Shown here: positions 34,493 to 36,031 of the stretch, one piece after another
How positions within the stretch are numbered: position 1 is the stretch's first letter
How the letters are laid out: the number at the start of each line of letters is the position of its first letter
Source of the DNA: Didymodactylos carnosus
Taxonomy: Eukaryota > Rotifera > Eurotatoria > Philodinida > Philodinidae
Direction of reading: 5' to 3'
Length of the DNA: 36,031 nucleotides
Assembly (NCBI GenBank): GCA_905250885.1
Contig: CAJNOQ010001097.1
Location: forward strand, 1-36,031
Program-made: the position numbers and the translations under genes
The notes under the pieces: generated by a model
What the model was told of the DNA's origin: nothing
What the model saw: only the letters and a program-made list of their open reading frames with translations
Databases searched by the model: none

Positions 34493-36031
34493 TAATCGGA
34501 ATTACCTCAATAGATTCGGAAGTGAGATCGCATTTATCTCAAAAGAAATTTTTTCAGAAAACGATTGTTTTTCGTTTTATGTAATTTTTCGTCGATTAAT
34601 TAAAGAAAGGCGATCTCAATTTGTTAAATACATGGTTGAAAGTGTTCAGAATTCTCTACAAGGTGAGCTAGTTGTTAATTAGAAAAGTGAATGTCCACCG
34701 TTGAGCAAAAGTTGTTTTACTTTGCATCCACAATTTTGGTAGCGTTGATCGAAATTCCTATAGCGAGGCACGTGTACTGACCGTAATTACGCCAAGTGCG
34801 GGTAATTTCCATCAGTCGTCGACATATCGATGGAAAACTCATTAACCTTGATGATTCTTGAGGAAACTTCTATCTGAATCGATAGTCAAGAGTCACATCT
34901 ATCCGCCTGTGCAATAGCACTTTTTCTCTTCTAAAATAGCTTGATGTCATCAAAAATGCTATAAAGATTTCAAGTATTGATCGGAATTACTGCATCTTAC
35001 TCTAGATCAATAATTAAAATATGAGGAATTACGATGATTTCTGAAAAAACCGGTCTTCTGATTTTTGCTATATGTTTCTTTCAGCTTTCGATTGAGTTCA
35101 TTTGATCTCTAGGTCTCTGAAGTGAATAAAATTGCCACCGTTTCTTTCGCAAGTATCCGTGATGATAGTAAGGTATCTATAGTAACAAGAAGAAAATCAA
35201 ATTTTTCAGTCATATAACCATACCTCAAAGAACAGTATGTTCCAAACAATGAAGAAAGGCAGGTTGGAAGATCAAACTCATCCTCTCAGCCAATCAGTTT
35301 TTTTAAAACAAAAAACTGGTGGTTAGAATTTTGCATTTTATTCTTTCACAATAACCGTCATTAGAAAGATTACGATCGGTAATATATGAATTTGACAAAC
35401 AAAGGAAAAAGAAAATATGCTCGTTGTTATGATCCAAAATATGAATGTAACACGAGATACATAAGTGTGTGTTGTGCCTGATTCACATCTGTGAATATCT
35501 TTCTCTGAACACAATCCCACGTTGTGGAAATATAACAGTTTTATTATGCTATAGTATAATACCTTTTTTAGACGGATGATTGCGGCTTTCTTGCTGTTTT
35601 ACAACTTTTGCTTTAAAATAACTAAAGATGTGTTCAAATATTAATGTTCGTGAGTAGATACATCTATTATTGTAGATAAATAAACGGAGTCATTCTTTCA
35701 CAATAACTCGGCTAATCACTTGCTTTATTTTGTAGAATATATCACTAAGGCGAACGTAGATTTTCGCTCTGCGGCTGAATTAGTGATTTCTCCCAGCTGT
35801 CGCGATGGCACTTTAGAAAAAATTTTTAAAAAGAAACAAGATTATCCCTCGCTTCCGGTGGGCTTAAGTAAGTTTTTTGCGGGGAGAACAGACGCACGTT
35901 TCACTAATTTTCTTTTTTTTATGATTTTGAGTAAAGAGAGATCGATTGCGCAAAATGATATGTTGTCAATACGTAATTGCATAGTAATAGGAAGGAGTAC
36001 TATCACCAAGTTCCTAAGAATAGACTTTTTT
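34493..36031 (+). CDS. Unidentified gene, partial: two or three exons running off the right edge
   Basis: Exon candidates are 34493-34662, 35736-35867 and 35937-36031 (open to the window end). Acceptors (TTTTACACGCAG, TTTATTTTGTAG) and donors (GTGAGC, GTAAGT) fit the consensus. The first exon ends in phase 1, and the second is open only in the frame that accepts phase 1; the second-to-third junction also fits. The encoded segments are mixed hydrophilic with basic stretches (RRLIKERRSQF, EKIFKKKQDYP) and I recognise no family. The first intron would be 1073 bases, far longer than others here, which weakens the link. The upstream start is not found and the gene continues beyond the window. The exon from 35736 is the best supported part. 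Confidence 0.35.

Noticed and set aside
1-36031. Search by eye for CRISPR arrays, tRNA or rRNA genes and telomeric repeats
   Set aside because: No regular spaced repeats, no cloverleaf with the usual T-loop and box sequences, and no TGTGGG or TTAGGG arrays were seen. A covariance-model scan would be needed to exclude small RNAs fully.

Overview
The window is animal nuclear DNA. It is AT-rich and gene-dense, with many GT-AG introns of about 50-85 bases. The clear protein genes are orthologues of conserved eukaryotic housekeeping genes, plus one kinase of bacterial type. Compact genes, short introns, a bacterial-type kinase without introns and many small non-autonomous DNA transposons together fit a rotifer, possibly a bdelloid, a group known for acquired bacterial genes. 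That organism call is an inference.

Layout, left to right. 1-2400 has no recognisable gene but holds a 0.76 kb element with perfect 16-base terminal inverted repeats (575-1335). 2440-3252 (+) is an intronless PdxK/ThiD-type pyridoxine/hydroxymethylpyrimidine kinase. 3848-5665 (+) is CCT8 in three exons. 6306-7961 (+) is UBR7 in ten exons. 9214-16094 (-) is a large C2H2 zinc-finger gene that I assembled from 18 exons into one open frame of 1753 residues with about 16 fingers. 16.1-20.8 kb is a long non-coding stretch upstream of it. 20869-23026 (-) is PRMT7 in three exons. 23717-24640 (-) is PEX10 in one exon. 24.7-26.3 kb holds hAT-like repeats, including a 351-base element with a target duplication. 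26307-27416 (+) is a decayed RING-finger (TRIM-like) gene. 28719-30275 (-) is COPE in eleven exons. 30.4-33 kb is repeat-rich: a second copy of the first element's end, a long fold-back element, and a 672-base hAT-type element with a perfect 8-base target duplication. The right edge (34493-36031, +) has two or three phase-compatible exons of a gene I could not identify.

The genes do not form a pathway. They cover B6/thiamine-type cofactor salvage (kinase), cytosolic protein folding (CCT8), ubiquitin ligation (UBR7), transcriptional regulation (zinc-finger protein), arginine methylation (PRMT7), peroxisome import (PEX10) and COPI traffic (COPE). For every multi-exon gene the summed coding length is an exact multiple of three, and each junction was checked for phase. 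The most interesting items are the kinase as a candidate horizontal transfer, the many-fingered protein with a recurring linker motif, and the set of short inverted-repeat elements. I found no clearly undescribed multi-gene system.
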